Positions 1 through 5,035 of a stretch of DNA of 5,035 nucleotides are shown in pieces. Within the stretch, counting starts at the first letter, position 1, and each line of letters opens with the position of its first letter. The notes under the pieces were generated by a model, which saw only the letters and a program-made list of their open reading frames with translations, did not search any database and was not told where the DNA came from. The translations under genes and the position numbers were made by a program. The stretch comes from Pseudomonadota bacterium (GTDB taxonomy: Bacteria > BMS3Abin14): NCBI GenBank assembly GCA_003229755.1, contig QIFJ01000023.1, positions 1-5,035 of the forward strand. Reading direction: 5' to 3'.

Positions 1-413
1 TCCAAACCGAAGTAAATGAGCTGGAAAACGTATATCTTTACGATATTGACGATCTTGAAGGGGTTGTTCAGGCCAACATCAAAGCCAGAGAGAAGGAAGC
101 TGCGAAGGCTGAAAAGATAGTGTCGGAGGAAGTCGAGCAGTTCACAAGCTGGATGCAGTCAAGAAAGGTTTTTCCGACCATCATTATGTTGAAGGACTGG
201 GCAGAAAATATCAGGAAGGCGGAAGTGGATAAAACTCTCAGGAAGATGCAGAATTTGTCCGAGGTGGACCGGAAGAGGATAGAGGCTATGACGGAAGCGA
301 TACTTAACAAGATCCTGCATCGTCCTGTTTCGCAGATGAAGAACGCTTCGAACTCCAGTGAAGGGGGGGAACTGGTAGAGGCCATGAGGAAGATATTTCG
401 CTTAGATGATTGA
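1..413 (+). CDS. hemA: Glutamyl-tRNA reductase, C-terminal part (5' end outside window)
   Basis: This is the last 136 codons of glutamyl-tRNA reductase, which reduces Glu-tRNA(Glu) to glutamate-1-semialdehyde with NADPH, the first committed step of C5-pathway tetrapyrrole synthesis. The reading frame enters at base 3 and ends at TGA 411-413. The opening stretch VYLYDIDDLEGVVQANI is the family's conserved end of the NADPH-binding domain and start of the spinal helix. It is followed by a charged helix (KAREKEAAKAEKIV), then EEVEQFTSWMQSRK and ILNKILHRPVSQMK, typical of the C-terminal dimerisation domain. The catalytic Cys and the Rossmann glycines lie upstream and cannot be checked. The domain runs to a normal-looking end (MRKIFRLDD), so I see no truncation at the 3' side. 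No T-rich intrinsic terminator follows, and hemC lies 253 bases downstream on the same strand. The family assignment is firm. Confidence 0.95.
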   Translation, partial: QTEVNELENVYLYDIDDLEGVVQANIKAREKEAAKAEKIVSEEVEQFTSWMQSRKVFPTIIMLKDWAENIRKAEVDKTLRKMQNLSEVDRKRIEAMTEAILNKILHRPVSQMKNASNSSEGGELVEAMRKIFRLDD

Positions 414-423
414 TATTTATCGA

Positions 424-453
424 GTTCCAGGTTCCATGTTCCAAGTTCCAGGT
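424..453. repeat. GTTCCAN heptad tandem repeat, four units
   Basis: Four contiguous 7-base units are visible: GTTCCAG (424-430), GTTCCAT (431-437), GTTCCAA (438-444) and GTTCCAG (445-451), then a partial GT. Only the seventh base varies. The array begins 10 bases after the hemA stop. The following stretch (about 460-489, with CATTAG at 463-468 and 478-483) looks like a looser, AT-rich continuation. From memory, similar GTTCCA/TGGAAC arrays are scattered between genes in deltaproteobacterial and environmental genomes, but I could not check this. Function is unknown. Confidence 0.75.
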
Positions 454-497
454 GTAGTAGAACATTAGAAAATAGAGCATTAGCTTAATTACTTTCA

Positions 498-585
498 CCC
501 CTCCCTCTTGTCAGGTCGTAGCCCTTCGTTGCTAAAGCTATGAAGGGCGAAGACTGATGATGGGAGGGGACAAAGGGGAGGGTGG
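498..585. repeat. Outer REP-like imperfect inverted repeat in the hemA-hemC gap
   Basis: CCCCTCCC at 498-505 is the exact reverse complement of GGGAGGGG at 562-569, forming the base of a 72-base palindromic unit. The G-rich side continues as ACAAAGGGGAGGGTGG to about 585. The composition fits the C-rich/G-rich REP-type elements often seen between proteobacterial genes. It carries a second, different palindrome in its loop (511-557). No T run follows, so it does not resemble an intrinsic terminator. If transcribed, it would fold into a long stem in the hemC leader. Confidence 0.65.
511..557. repeat. Inner palindromic element within the loop of the outer repeat
   Basis: The core stem pairs GCCCTTC (521-527) with GAAGGGC (542-548), and pairing extends imperfectly inward towards GCTAAAGC (531-538). 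The element is bounded by TCAG (511-514) and its reverse complement CTGA (554-557). Its sequence is distinct from the flanking CCCCTCCC/GGGAGGGG arms. It looks like a separate mobile or dispersed palindrome nested in another one, although the nesting itself is inference from one copy. Confidence 0.55.
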
Positions 586-592
586 TAATATA

Positions 593-629
593 TCCCCCTC
601 TCCTCAATCCTCTCCCACCAGGGGAGAGG
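593..629. repeat. Third C-rich/G-rich hairpin upstream of hemC
   Basis: CCTCTCCC (609-616) and GGGAGAGG (622-629) form a perfect 8-bp stem around the 5-base loop ACCAG. A related C-rich stretch (CCCCCTCTCCTC, 594-605) precedes it and may pair alternatively with the G-rich tract GGGGAGGG at 575-582. An A/G-rich sequence follows instead of a T run, so this is more likely a REP-type repeat than a terminator. It ends 25 bases before the hemC Shine-Dalgarno and could affect leader folding. Confidence 0.6.
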
Positions 630-654
630 AAGAATAGGTTGAATAATCTCTATC

Positions 655-660
655 GGAGGA
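655..660 (+). promoter_or_regulatory. Shine-Dalgarno of hemC (supports the TTG start)
   Basis: GGAGGA lies 6 bases before TTG 667. The encoded N-terminus (MKKQLRIGTRGSQLALWQA) begins exactly where the family usually begins, and no ATG or GTG is better placed, so the strong site decides in favour of TTG. Confidence 0.8.
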
Positions 661-666
661 GATTAC

Positions 667-1602
667 TTGAAGAAACAGCTGAGAATAGGCACCAGAGGAA
701 GTCAACTGGCACTTTGGCAGGCAAACTGGGTCAAGGAGAAACTCGTCAGGAAAAACTCAGATCTTGATATAGAGATTGTAAGGATACGAACAACAGGGGA
801 CAAGATCCTTGATGTACCCCTGGCGAAAGTTGGAGGAAAGGGCCTGTTTGTGAAGGAGATCGAGACTGCCCTGCTTGACAACTCAGTGGATCTGGCCGTC
901 CACAGCATGAAAGACGTTCCCACCCTGCTGCCCGAAGGCCTCGAGATCGCAGCGGTTACTGAGAGGAAGGATCCCAGGGACGTTATTATCTCAAGAGAGG
1001 GTAAGACGCTGGCGCAGCTGCCGGAAGGCGCCAGGATCGGTACAAGCAGCCTTCGGAGACAGGCGCAGCTTTCCGGTTACAGGCCGGACCTCGTTATGGA
1101 GCCTTTGAGGGGTAACATAAACACGCGCCTCCAGAAACTCAGGGATGGCCAATATGATGCCATTGTACTGGCATATGCGGGCGTAAAGAGGCTCGGCTGG
1201 GAAGGTGAGGTCACCCAGATCCTGGATACCGATATTATGCTGCCTGCCATCGGTCAGGGTGCCCTTGGAATTGAGTCAAGGGAAGATGATCCCGGAACCC
1301 TGGAGCTAATTCTATTCCTTAACCACCCGGAAACTTCCATATGTGTGAGAGCTGAGAGGGCCTTTCTGCGCCGTTTAGAGGGGGGATGCCAGGTTCCTAT
1401 TGCCGCTTATGCAACTGTTGACAACAGTACGGTCACCCTGACTGGTCTGGTTGCCGGACTTGACGGTGAGAAGCGTATAAGGATGGAATTAAGGTCAGAT
1501 GAGGCGTCTGCAGAGGAGGCCGGCCTGGAGTTGGCTGAGCAGGTCCTTGATTCAGGTGGACGTGAGATCCTGGAAGAGATCTACTGCAGAGAAATAACAT
1601 GA
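667..1602 (+). CDS. hemC: Porphobilinogen deaminase (hydroxymethylbilane synthase)
   Basis: This cytosolic enzyme condenses four porphobilinogens into the linear tetrapyrrole hydroxymethylbilane, using a covalent dipyrromethane primer. The protein is 311 aa, the usual length. Domain 1 opens with RIGTRGSQLALWQA (6-19), followed by GGKGLFVKEIE (56-66) and HSMKDVP (79-85), in which Asp83 matches the catalytic Asp84 of E. coli. GTSSLRRQAQL (125-135) and RGNINTRLQKL (148-158) supply the substrate-binding arginines (Arg130, Arg131, Arg148, Arg154). LPAIGQGALGIE follows at 192-203. Domain 3 carries EGGCQVPIAAYA (238-249), where Cys241 is the expected cofactor-attachment cysteine. Translation starts at TTG, backed by GGAGGA 6 bases upstream. 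The gene follows hemA after a repeat-filled gap and precedes hemD, whose product uses hydroxymethylbilane directly. All key residues are present. Confidence 0.97.
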   Translation: MKKQLRIGTRGSQLALWQANWVKEKLVRKNSDLDIEIVRIRTTGDKILDVPLAKVGGKGLFVKEIETALLDNSVDLAVHSMKDVPTLLPEGLEIAAVTERKDPRDVIISREGKTLAQLPEGARIGTSSLRRQAQLSGYRPDLVMEPLRGNINTRLQKLRDGQYDAIVLAYAGVKRLGWEGEVTQILDTDIMLPAIGQGALGIESREDDPGTLELILFLNHPETSICVRAERAFLRRLEGGCQVPIAAYATVDNSTVTLTGLVAGLDGEKRIRMELRSDEASAEEAGLELAEQVLDSGGREILEEIYCREIT

Positions 1603-1608
1603 AGCATC

Positions 1609-1655
1609 GCGCCCGAGTATGGGCGCCCGGAGCAATAAGCCGCTCACGGATTTTT
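1609..1655 (+). terminator. Possible weak intrinsic terminator or attenuator between hemC and hemD
   Basis: Two hairpins sit back to back starting 6 bases after the hemC stop. The first pairs GCGCCC (1609-1614) with GGGCGC (1621-1626) around GAGTAT. The second pairs CCGGAGC (1627-1633) with GCTC-A-CGG (1642-1649), with one bulged A and an 8-base loop. It is followed directly by ATTTTT (1650-1655). GC-rich stem plus T5 is the layout of an intrinsic terminator, but the stem is bulged, the T run is short, and the genes on both sides belong to one pathway. A leaky site, or a decayed dispersed repeat, is as likely. Confidence 0.3.
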
Positions 1656-1670
1656 CACGACCCTATCAAT

Positions 1671-1675
1671 GGAGG
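1671..1675 (+). promoter_or_regulatory. Shine-Dalgarno of hemD (favours GTG 1681)
   Basis: GGAGG lies 5 bases before GTG 1681. It overlaps the upstream in-frame ATG at 1669-1671, which itself has no recognisable Shine-Dalgarno. This is the main reason for choosing the shorter form of HemD. Confidence 0.65.
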
Positions 1676-1680
1676 GCATT

Positions 1681-2460
1681 GTGAGAATCGCATCACTTGA
1701 AGGTGTCGGAGTCCTGATCACCAGAGCTGCGGAGCAGTCAGAGGGTATGTCCAGGGTCCTTGAAGAACTCGGAGCCACCCCCTTCGTTTTTCCGACAATA
1801 CAATGTATACCTTTGCGTGATCCAGCCGGTCTGAAAATTGCTCTGGAAAAGATCGGTTCATACGATGCTCTCATATTTACTTCCGCCAACGGGGTGAGAT
1901 TCTTTGTGAACCACCTTCGCGAGGCCAGAATAGATATGAAGTTAATACCACCAGCTGTCTGTGTCGGCCCCAGGACCGCTGAAGCCTGGAGGGTTGAAGG
2001 AGGCAGGGTGTTTACTGTGCCGGATGAATACACCGGCGGGATGATCCAGGATGCGCTCGGGGGACATCTTTCCGGAAAAATTTATCTCGTTCTGCGGCCA
2101 CAGACCGTTAAAACAGAACTTGGCAAAGCGCTCAGAGACGTTGGAGCCGTGGTGGATGAGATCGTCCTTTACAGAACCCAAAGCATCGACAGGGGACGGA
2201 ATGAGCTCAAACAACTTCTTGCCGAAAACTCCATAGATATTATAACGTTTACCAGCCCATCATCTGTACAGGGACTGGCTTACCTTCTCGGTTCTCTCCG
2301 TGAGGTAAGGGATATTCCATGTATGTGCGTGGGGCCCACTACTGCGGTGACGGCTGAGCGGGAAGGAATGAAAAGAGTTTTTTACCCTGAGGAATATACT
2401 GTGGACGGTATGCTCCGAATGCTCCCCACGCTGATAGGGGAAGGGAACGAAAGGAGGTAA
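1681..2460 (+). CDS. hemD: Uroporphyrinogen-III synthase
   Basis: This enzyme cyclises hydroxymethylbilane with inversion of ring D to give uroporphyrinogen III, the branch point for heme, siroheme and cobalamin. The protein is 259 aa from GTG 1681, or 263 aa from ATG 1669; E. coli HemD is about 246. The family diverges strongly, but its two-lobed pattern is visible: GVGVLITRAAEQ near the N-terminus, then YDALIFTSANGVRFF (61-75), CVGPRTA (94-100), YLVLRPQ (135-141), EIVLYRT (160-166), ITFTSPSSV (188-196) and CVGPTTA (216-222). Tyr164 in VLYRT aligns with the conserved active-site tyrosine. It is a stand-alone synthase, with no uroporphyrinogen methyltransferase domain. The GTG start is preferred because GGAGG sits 5 bases upstream of it. 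The stop codon is 5 bases before hemB, and the hemB ribosome site lies within the last hemD codons. Confidence 0.92.
   Translation: MRIASLEGVGVLITRAAEQSEGMSRVLEELGATPFVFPTIQCIPLRDPAGLKIALEKIGSYDALIFTSANGVRFFVNHLREARIDMKLIPPAVCVGPRTAEAWRVEGGRVFTVPDEYTGGMIQDALGGHLSGKIYLVLRPQTVKTELGKALRDVGAVVDEIVLYRTQSIDRGRNELKQLLAENSIDIITFTSPSSVQGLAYLLGSLREVRDIPCMCVGPTTAVTAEREGMKRVFYPEEYTVDGMLRMLPTLIGEGNERR
2450..2458 (+). promoter_or_regulatory. Strong Shine-Dalgarno of hemB embedded in the hemD 3' end
   Basis: AAAGGAGGT is a near-perfect complement of the 16S rRNA 3' tail and stands 7 bases before the hemB ATG. It is made from the last hemD codons (AGG AGG TAA), so ribosomes finishing hemD would clear or mask it. 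It is the strongest ribosome site in the window, suggesting high HemB output relative to its neighbours. Confidence 0.85.
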
Positions 2461-2465
2461 CCAAT

Positions 2466-3437
2466 ATGCAGTACCCCATTTACAGGCCGCGCAGAACCAG
2501 GCGTACCGAAACACTGCGTCGCATGGTCAGGGAAACGCGCCTATCAGTGGATAATCTCATCTATCCTCTGTTCGTCGTGCACGGGAAGGGGATAAAAAAA
2601 GAGATTGGAGCCATGCCCGGTGTTTACCAGATGTCGGTGGACGAGATAGTAAAGGAATGCGGGGAGGTGGCCGATCTCGGAATACCGGCTGTCATCCTCT
2701 TCGGAATACCCGATGTAAAGGACGAGATGGCCTCTGAAGCCCACGACCCTCATGGGTCTGTACAGTTGGCAGTGGGGGCGATAAAGGGGGTTTTGCCGGA
2801 TCTTGTTGTGATAACGGATGTGTGCCTGTGTGAGTATACAAGCCACGGTCACTGTGGAATTGTCCAGGATGGCGATGTTCTGAACGATCCCACACTGGAG
2901 CTCCTCGCAAGGACTGCTCTTTCCCATGCCCACGCCGGCGCCGATATCGTCGCGCCATCCGATATGATGGATGGCAGGATAGCGGCCATCAGGGATATGC
3001 TGGATGAGGAGGGGTTCGACCAGGTCATCGTCCTGTCATATGCCGTAAAGTACGCATCAGCCTTTTACGGGCCCTTCAGGGAGGCTGTGGGATCCACGCC
3101 GCTGTTCGGAGACAGGAAGGCCTACCAGATGGATCCTCCCAATGCCGTCGAGGCATTGAGGGAGGCTGCACTGGACATAGAAGAGGGCGCTGACATAATC
3201 ATGGTAAAGCCGGCACTTCCGTACCTCGACATTATCGCCCGGTTAAGAGATCGATTCGACATGCCCCTTGCTGCTTATAATGTCAGTGGTGAATATTCGA
3301 TGGTCAAGGCCGGAGCCAGACTGGACTGGATAGACGGAGAACGTGTTATGATGGAATCGCTGATATCTATTAGAAGGGCAGGAGCCAATATGATCCTGAC
3401 CTATTTTGCCAAAGAAGCAGCCAGACTTCTGGGGTGA
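2466..3437 (+). CDS. hemB: Porphobilinogen synthase (5-aminolevulinate dehydratase)
   Basis: This cytosolic TIM-barrel enzyme, typically an octamer, joins two 5-aminolevulinates into porphobilinogen, the substrate of HemC. At 323 aa it matches E. coli HemB (324). The N-terminal arm YRPRRTRR leads to LIYPLFV (31-37). The metal site TDVCLCEYTSHGHCG (117-131) keeps three cysteines, Cys120, Cys122 and Cys130, as in zinc-dependent forms rather than the Asp-rich magnesium forms. The two Schiff-base lysines are Lys195 in SYAVKYASAFYGPFR (191-205) and Lys248 in IIMVKPALPYLD (244-255). AYNVSGEYSMVKA (270-282) is the conserved substrate-binding segment. The ATG start has a near-perfect Shine-Dalgarno. 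Although HemB acts before HemC, its gene comes after hemD, an order seen in many bacterial hem clusters. All catalytic residues are intact. Confidence 0.98.
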   Translation: MQYPIYRPRRTRRTETLRRMVRETRLSVDNLIYPLFVVHGKGIKKEIGAMPGVYQMSVDEIVKECGEVADLGIPAVILFGIPDVKDEMASEAHDPHGSVQLAVGAIKGVLPDLVVITDVCLCEYTSHGHCGIVQDGDVLNDPTLELLARTALSHAHAGADIVAPSDMMDGRIAAIRDMLDEEGFDQVIVLSYAVKYASAFYGPFREAVGSTPLFGDRKAYQMDPPNAVEALREAALDIEEGADIIMVKPALPYLDIIARLRDRFDMPLAAYNVSGEYSMVKAGARLDWIDGERVMMESLISIRRAGANMILTYFAKEAARLLG

Positions 3438-3440
3438 GGA

Positions 3441-3869
3441 ATGGGGAGGGTTATGTCAGTGGATTGGGGTGAAAGAAGGGTGGGTATAGCCCTGTCCGAT
3501 GAAGGAAAAGTTATCGCCTCACCCCATTTGGTTCTGTCCCGATCCAGGATCCTAAAGGACGATTTCAACAAACTCGCTGACCTGATCAGAAAAAACGACG
3601 TTGAGCTGGTAATTGTAGGCTTGCCTCTAAACCTGGATGGGTCCCGGGGAACGGCAGCCGAAAAAGTACTTGAGGTAGTCAGCCTGATGCAGGAATCTCT
3701 TAATGCCCCGGTTGTCATTTGGGATGAAAGGCTCAGCACAGCTGAAGCCGAAAGGATCCTTATCGGAGGGGATGTGTCACGAAAAAAACGCAAGACCCTG
3801 ATCGACAGGGTTGCTGCGGCTATCTTTCTTCAGGCCTTTTTGGACAGCAGGTCAGGGGGCAAGGCTTGA
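3441..3869 (+). CDS. ruvX: RuvX/YqgF-family RNase H-fold nuclease
   Basis: This is a small RNase H-fold protein of the YqgF family. Members have been proposed as Holliday-junction resolvases and implicated in 16S rRNA 5'-end maturation; which job applies here cannot be read from sequence. It is 142 aa, near the usual 138. The first strand SVDWGERRVGIALSDE carries the catalytic Asp8. VIVGLPLNLDGS (57-68) is the second signature. WDERLSTAEAE (94-104) carries Glu96, and KKRKTLIDRVAAAIFLQAFL (115-134) carries Asp122. Asp8, Glu96 and Asp122 form the expected acidic metal-binding triad. ATG 3441 gives the normal spacing to Asp8; the in-frame ATG 3453 would remove most of the first strand. It lies 3 bases after hemB with no well-spaced ribosome site (GAGGA abuts the ATG), so restart after hemB termination is likely. 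Adjacency to mltG is common, for example yrrK-yrrL in Bacillus. Confidence 0.93.
   Translation: MGRVMSVDWGERRVGIALSDEGKVIASPHLVLSRSRILKDDFNKLADLIRKNDVELVIVGLPLNLDGSRGTAAEKVLEVVSLMQESLNAPVVIWDERLSTAEAERILIGGDVSRKKRKTLIDRVAAAIFLQAFLDSRSGGKA
3854..3859 (+). promoter_or_regulatory. Probable Shine-Dalgarno of mltG (supports TTG 3866)
   Basis: AGGGGG lies 6 bases before TTG 3866, inside the 3' end of ruvX. The start overlaps the ruvX stop as TTGA. No ATG lies near the N-terminus in this frame, and the next option (GTG 3914) falls inside the membrane segment. Confidence 0.55.
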
Positions 3870-4894
3870 GGATAGGAAGGCGCGAGAGGAAAGAGAAGTT
3901 ACTGCCTGCTATCGTGCTTTTTTCCCTTTTTATTGCCGGTATTGGAGCGTTCAGGCTCTTTATCTTCTGGATAACCCCCGCCGGAAAAACTGACAATGAT
4001 ATTGTCGTTCAAATCCCCCCCGGTTCATCCTTTGTAAAGGCGGCGCAGCTGCTGAATGATGCCGAAGTGATCCGGTCCGTCAGGCTTTTCGTGCTGATGG
4101 GGAAAATTCGCGGCCTTTCCGGCAGCATTCAAGCTGGAGAGTTAAGTTTCAGGGTAGATATGACCCCTAAAGAGGTTCTGGATGTGCTGTCCAGGGGCAA
4201 AGCGTTCCTTTACAGTATCACGGTACCGGAGGGCTATACGGTAAAGCAGATAGGAAAACTCCTCCAGGAAAAAGAGCTTGCTGACTACGACAGGATCATT
4301 GCCCTTTCTGAGGATACGGAATTTGTTCGCTCCCTCGATGTGCCCGCCGACAGGCTGGAGGGGTTCCTTTTTCCAGATACCTACGCCTGGCCCAGGGGAA
4401 CTCCAGAGGAGCAGATCCTCAGGAGAATGGTTGAGCATTACAAAAAGATCTTCACCCCGGATTTGAGGATCCGGGCCAATGCAATGGGGATGACGGAACT
4501 CGATGTAGTGATCCTTGCCTCGATCGTGGAAAGAGAGACCGGATCTCCCGACGAGAGAGGACTTGTGTCGGCCGTTTTCCACAACAGGCTCAGAAAAAAG
4601 TACAGGCTTCAGAGCGATCCCACAGTAATTTACGGTCTCGATGATTTCGATGGGGATCTGAAGAAAAGCCACCTGAGAAAAGACACTCCCTATAATACCT
4701 ATACGAGGCTTGGACTTCCAATTGGTCCAATTGCCAACCCGGGCGCTGAATCCATCAGGGCAGCGTTGTATCCAGAAAAGGTTCCCTATCTCTACTTTGT
4801 GAGCAGGGGCGATGGGACACATGTTTTCTCAAATACGCTGGTTGAGCACAACAAAGCGGTCAATACATACCAGCTGAAGAGGGCATCGAAGTGA
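3866..4894 (+). CDS. mltG: Endolytic murein transglycosylase MltG (YceG family)
   Basis: MltG is an inner-membrane lytic transglycosylase that cuts nascent peptidoglycan strands and helps set glycan chain length. The protein is 342 aa (E. coli 340). A basic N-terminus (MRIGRRERKEK) precedes one hydrophobic segment at about 12-36, predicting a cytoplasmic N-terminus and a periplasmic enzyme domain. The LysM-like region spans roughly 45-130 (IPPGSSFVKAAQLL, then VPEGYTVKQIGKLL). The catalytic domain holds LEGFLFPDTYAWP (164-176), LASIVERETGSPDERG (217-232) with the probable catalytic Glu222, RLQSDPTVIYG (247-257), PYNTYTRLGLPIGPIANPG (275-293) and YLYFVSRGDGTHVF (308-321). Translation begins at TTG, overlapping the ruvX stop, and ends in a GTGA overlap with the next gene, so expression is probably coupled on both sides. 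All family signatures are present. Confidence 0.95.
   Translation: MRIGRRERKEKLLPAIVLFSLFIAGIGAFRLFIFWITPAGKTDNDIVVQIPPGSSFVKAAQLLNDAEVIRSVRLFVLMGKIRGLSGSIQAGELSFRVDMTPKEVLDVLSRGKAFLYSITVPEGYTVKQIGKLLQEKELADYDRIIALSEDTEFVRSLDVPADRLEGFLFPDTYAWPRGTPEEQILRRMVEHYKKIFTPDLRIRANAMGMTELDVVILASIVERETGSPDERGLVSAVFHNRLRKKYRLQSDPTVIYGLDDFDGDLKKSHLRKDTPYNTYTRLGLPIGPIANPGAESIRAALYPEKVPYLYFVSRGDGTHVFSNTLVEHNKAVNTYQLKRASK
4879..4883 (+). promoter_or_regulatory. Shine-Dalgarno for the downstream TldD-family gene
   Basis: GAGGG lies 7 bases before GTG 4891, within the last codons of mltG. The alternative in-frame GTG at 4897 would be 13 bases away, so 4891 is the better start. Confidence 0.6.
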
Positions 4895-5035
4895 TCGTGG
4901 ATCAAAGCCTGGCCCAGGAAGTTCTGGCTGTTCTTTTGTCCGCAGGCGGAGATTTTGCGGATGTCTACTTCGAGGATTCGGTTTCAGTCATGCTCCAGGC
5001 CGAGGGAGACGATATGGAAAGAATCTCCACCATCA
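4891..5035 (+). CDS. TldD/PmbA-family metalloprotease, N-terminal fragment (3' end outside window)
   Basis: An open frame of 48 complete codons runs from GTG 4891 off the end of the window. The visible protein begins MIVDQSLAQEVLAVLLSAGG and continues with DFADVYFEDSVSVMLQAEGD. An N-terminal amphipathic helix followed by a G-A/G-D-F-A-D-V-Y-F-E strand is how TldD (and more loosely PmbA/TldE) proteins start. These two form a zinc protease that in E. coli degrades unfolded peptides and trims microcin B17 and CcdA. The HExxxH zinc motif of TldD would lie far downstream, so TldD and TldE cannot be firmly separated; the strand wording leans to TldD. The start overlaps the mltG stop as GTGA with GAGGG 7 bases upstream, so it is probably the next gene in the same transcript. 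Confidence 0.7.
   Translation, partial: MIVDQSLAQEVLAVLLSAGGDFADVYFEDSVSVMLQAEGDDMERISTI

Noticed and set aside
586..591. TAATAT as a -10 promoter box for hemC
   Set aside because: The expected -35 position falls in G-rich repeat sequence with nothing like TTGACA, so no promoter is claimed.
609..629. Intrinsic terminator for hemA
   Set aside because: The 8-bp stem is good but is followed by A/G-rich sequence and not a T run; a REP-type repeat explains it better.
414..666. CRISPR array or phage attachment site
   Set aside because: The repeats are 7-base tandem units and palindromes without regular spacers, and no integrase or cas gene is in view.
582..767. 61-codon + strand open frame spanning the repeat region and hemC start
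   Set aside because: Its first half is made of the palindromic repeat and its second half overlaps hemC out of frame; there is no independent support.
1644..2033. 129-codon - strand open frame over the hemC-hemD junction and hemD 5' half
   Set aside because: It is antisense to hemD with no recognisable domain; best explained as a shadow of the hemD codon usage.
2544..2933. 129-codon - strand open frame within hemB
   Set aside because: It is fully antisense to the highly conserved HemB metal-site region, and its translation resembles no known protein.
4142..4822. 226-codon open frame on the - strand, opposite mltG
   Set aside because: It lies wholly within the well-supported mltG coding region, and its translation shows no recognisable family, low-complexity bias or ribosome site. 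mltG keeps every family signature on the + strand.

Overview
The window is a tightly packed run of housekeeping genes, all on the + strand: the 3' end of hemA (glutamyl-tRNA reductase), hemC (porphobilinogen deaminase), hemD (uroporphyrinogen-III synthase), hemB (porphobilinogen synthase), ruvX/yqgF (RNase H-fold nuclease), mltG (endolytic murein transglycosylase) and the first 48 codons of a TldD/PmbA-family protease gene. HemA starts C5-pathway tetrapyrrole synthesis from glutamyl-tRNA, and HemB, HemC and HemD then carry 5-aminolevulinate to uroporphyrinogen III. The window therefore covers most of the common trunk of heme, siroheme and cobalamin synthesis. HemL (glutamate-1-semialdehyde aminotransferase) is not in view.

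Layout: bases 1-413 hold the HemA C-terminal dimerisation domain. Bases 414-666 are a 253-base non-coding gap made almost entirely of repeats: a GTTCCAN heptad array, a large imperfect inverted repeat with a second palindrome inside its loop, and a third C-rich/G-rich hairpin. hemC follows from a TTG start. A 78-base gap with two tandem hairpins and a T5 run separates hemC from hemD. From hemD onward the genes are packed: hemD-hemB 5 bases apart, hemB-ruvX 3 bases apart, and ruvX-mltG and mltG-tldD overlapping by 4 bases (TTGA and GTGA). This suggests one transcript with translational coupling. Four of the six visible starts appear to be TTG or GTG, each with a plausible Shine-Dalgarno site.

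The organism looks like a Gram-negative-type bacterium of roughly balanced GC. The hemA-hemC-hemD-hemB order, a stand-alone hemD (not fused to a uroporphyrinogen methyltransferase), and the palindromic and GTTCCA-type intergenic repeats suggest a deltaproteobacterial (Desulfobacterota-like) or related environmental lineage. This is inference from memory and is low confidence.

I found no new biological system. The coding content is conventional, and every gene with its catalytic region in view keeps its recognisable key residues. The parts worth a second look are the composite repeat between hemA and hemC, the possible attenuator between hemC and hemD, and the start-codon choices.
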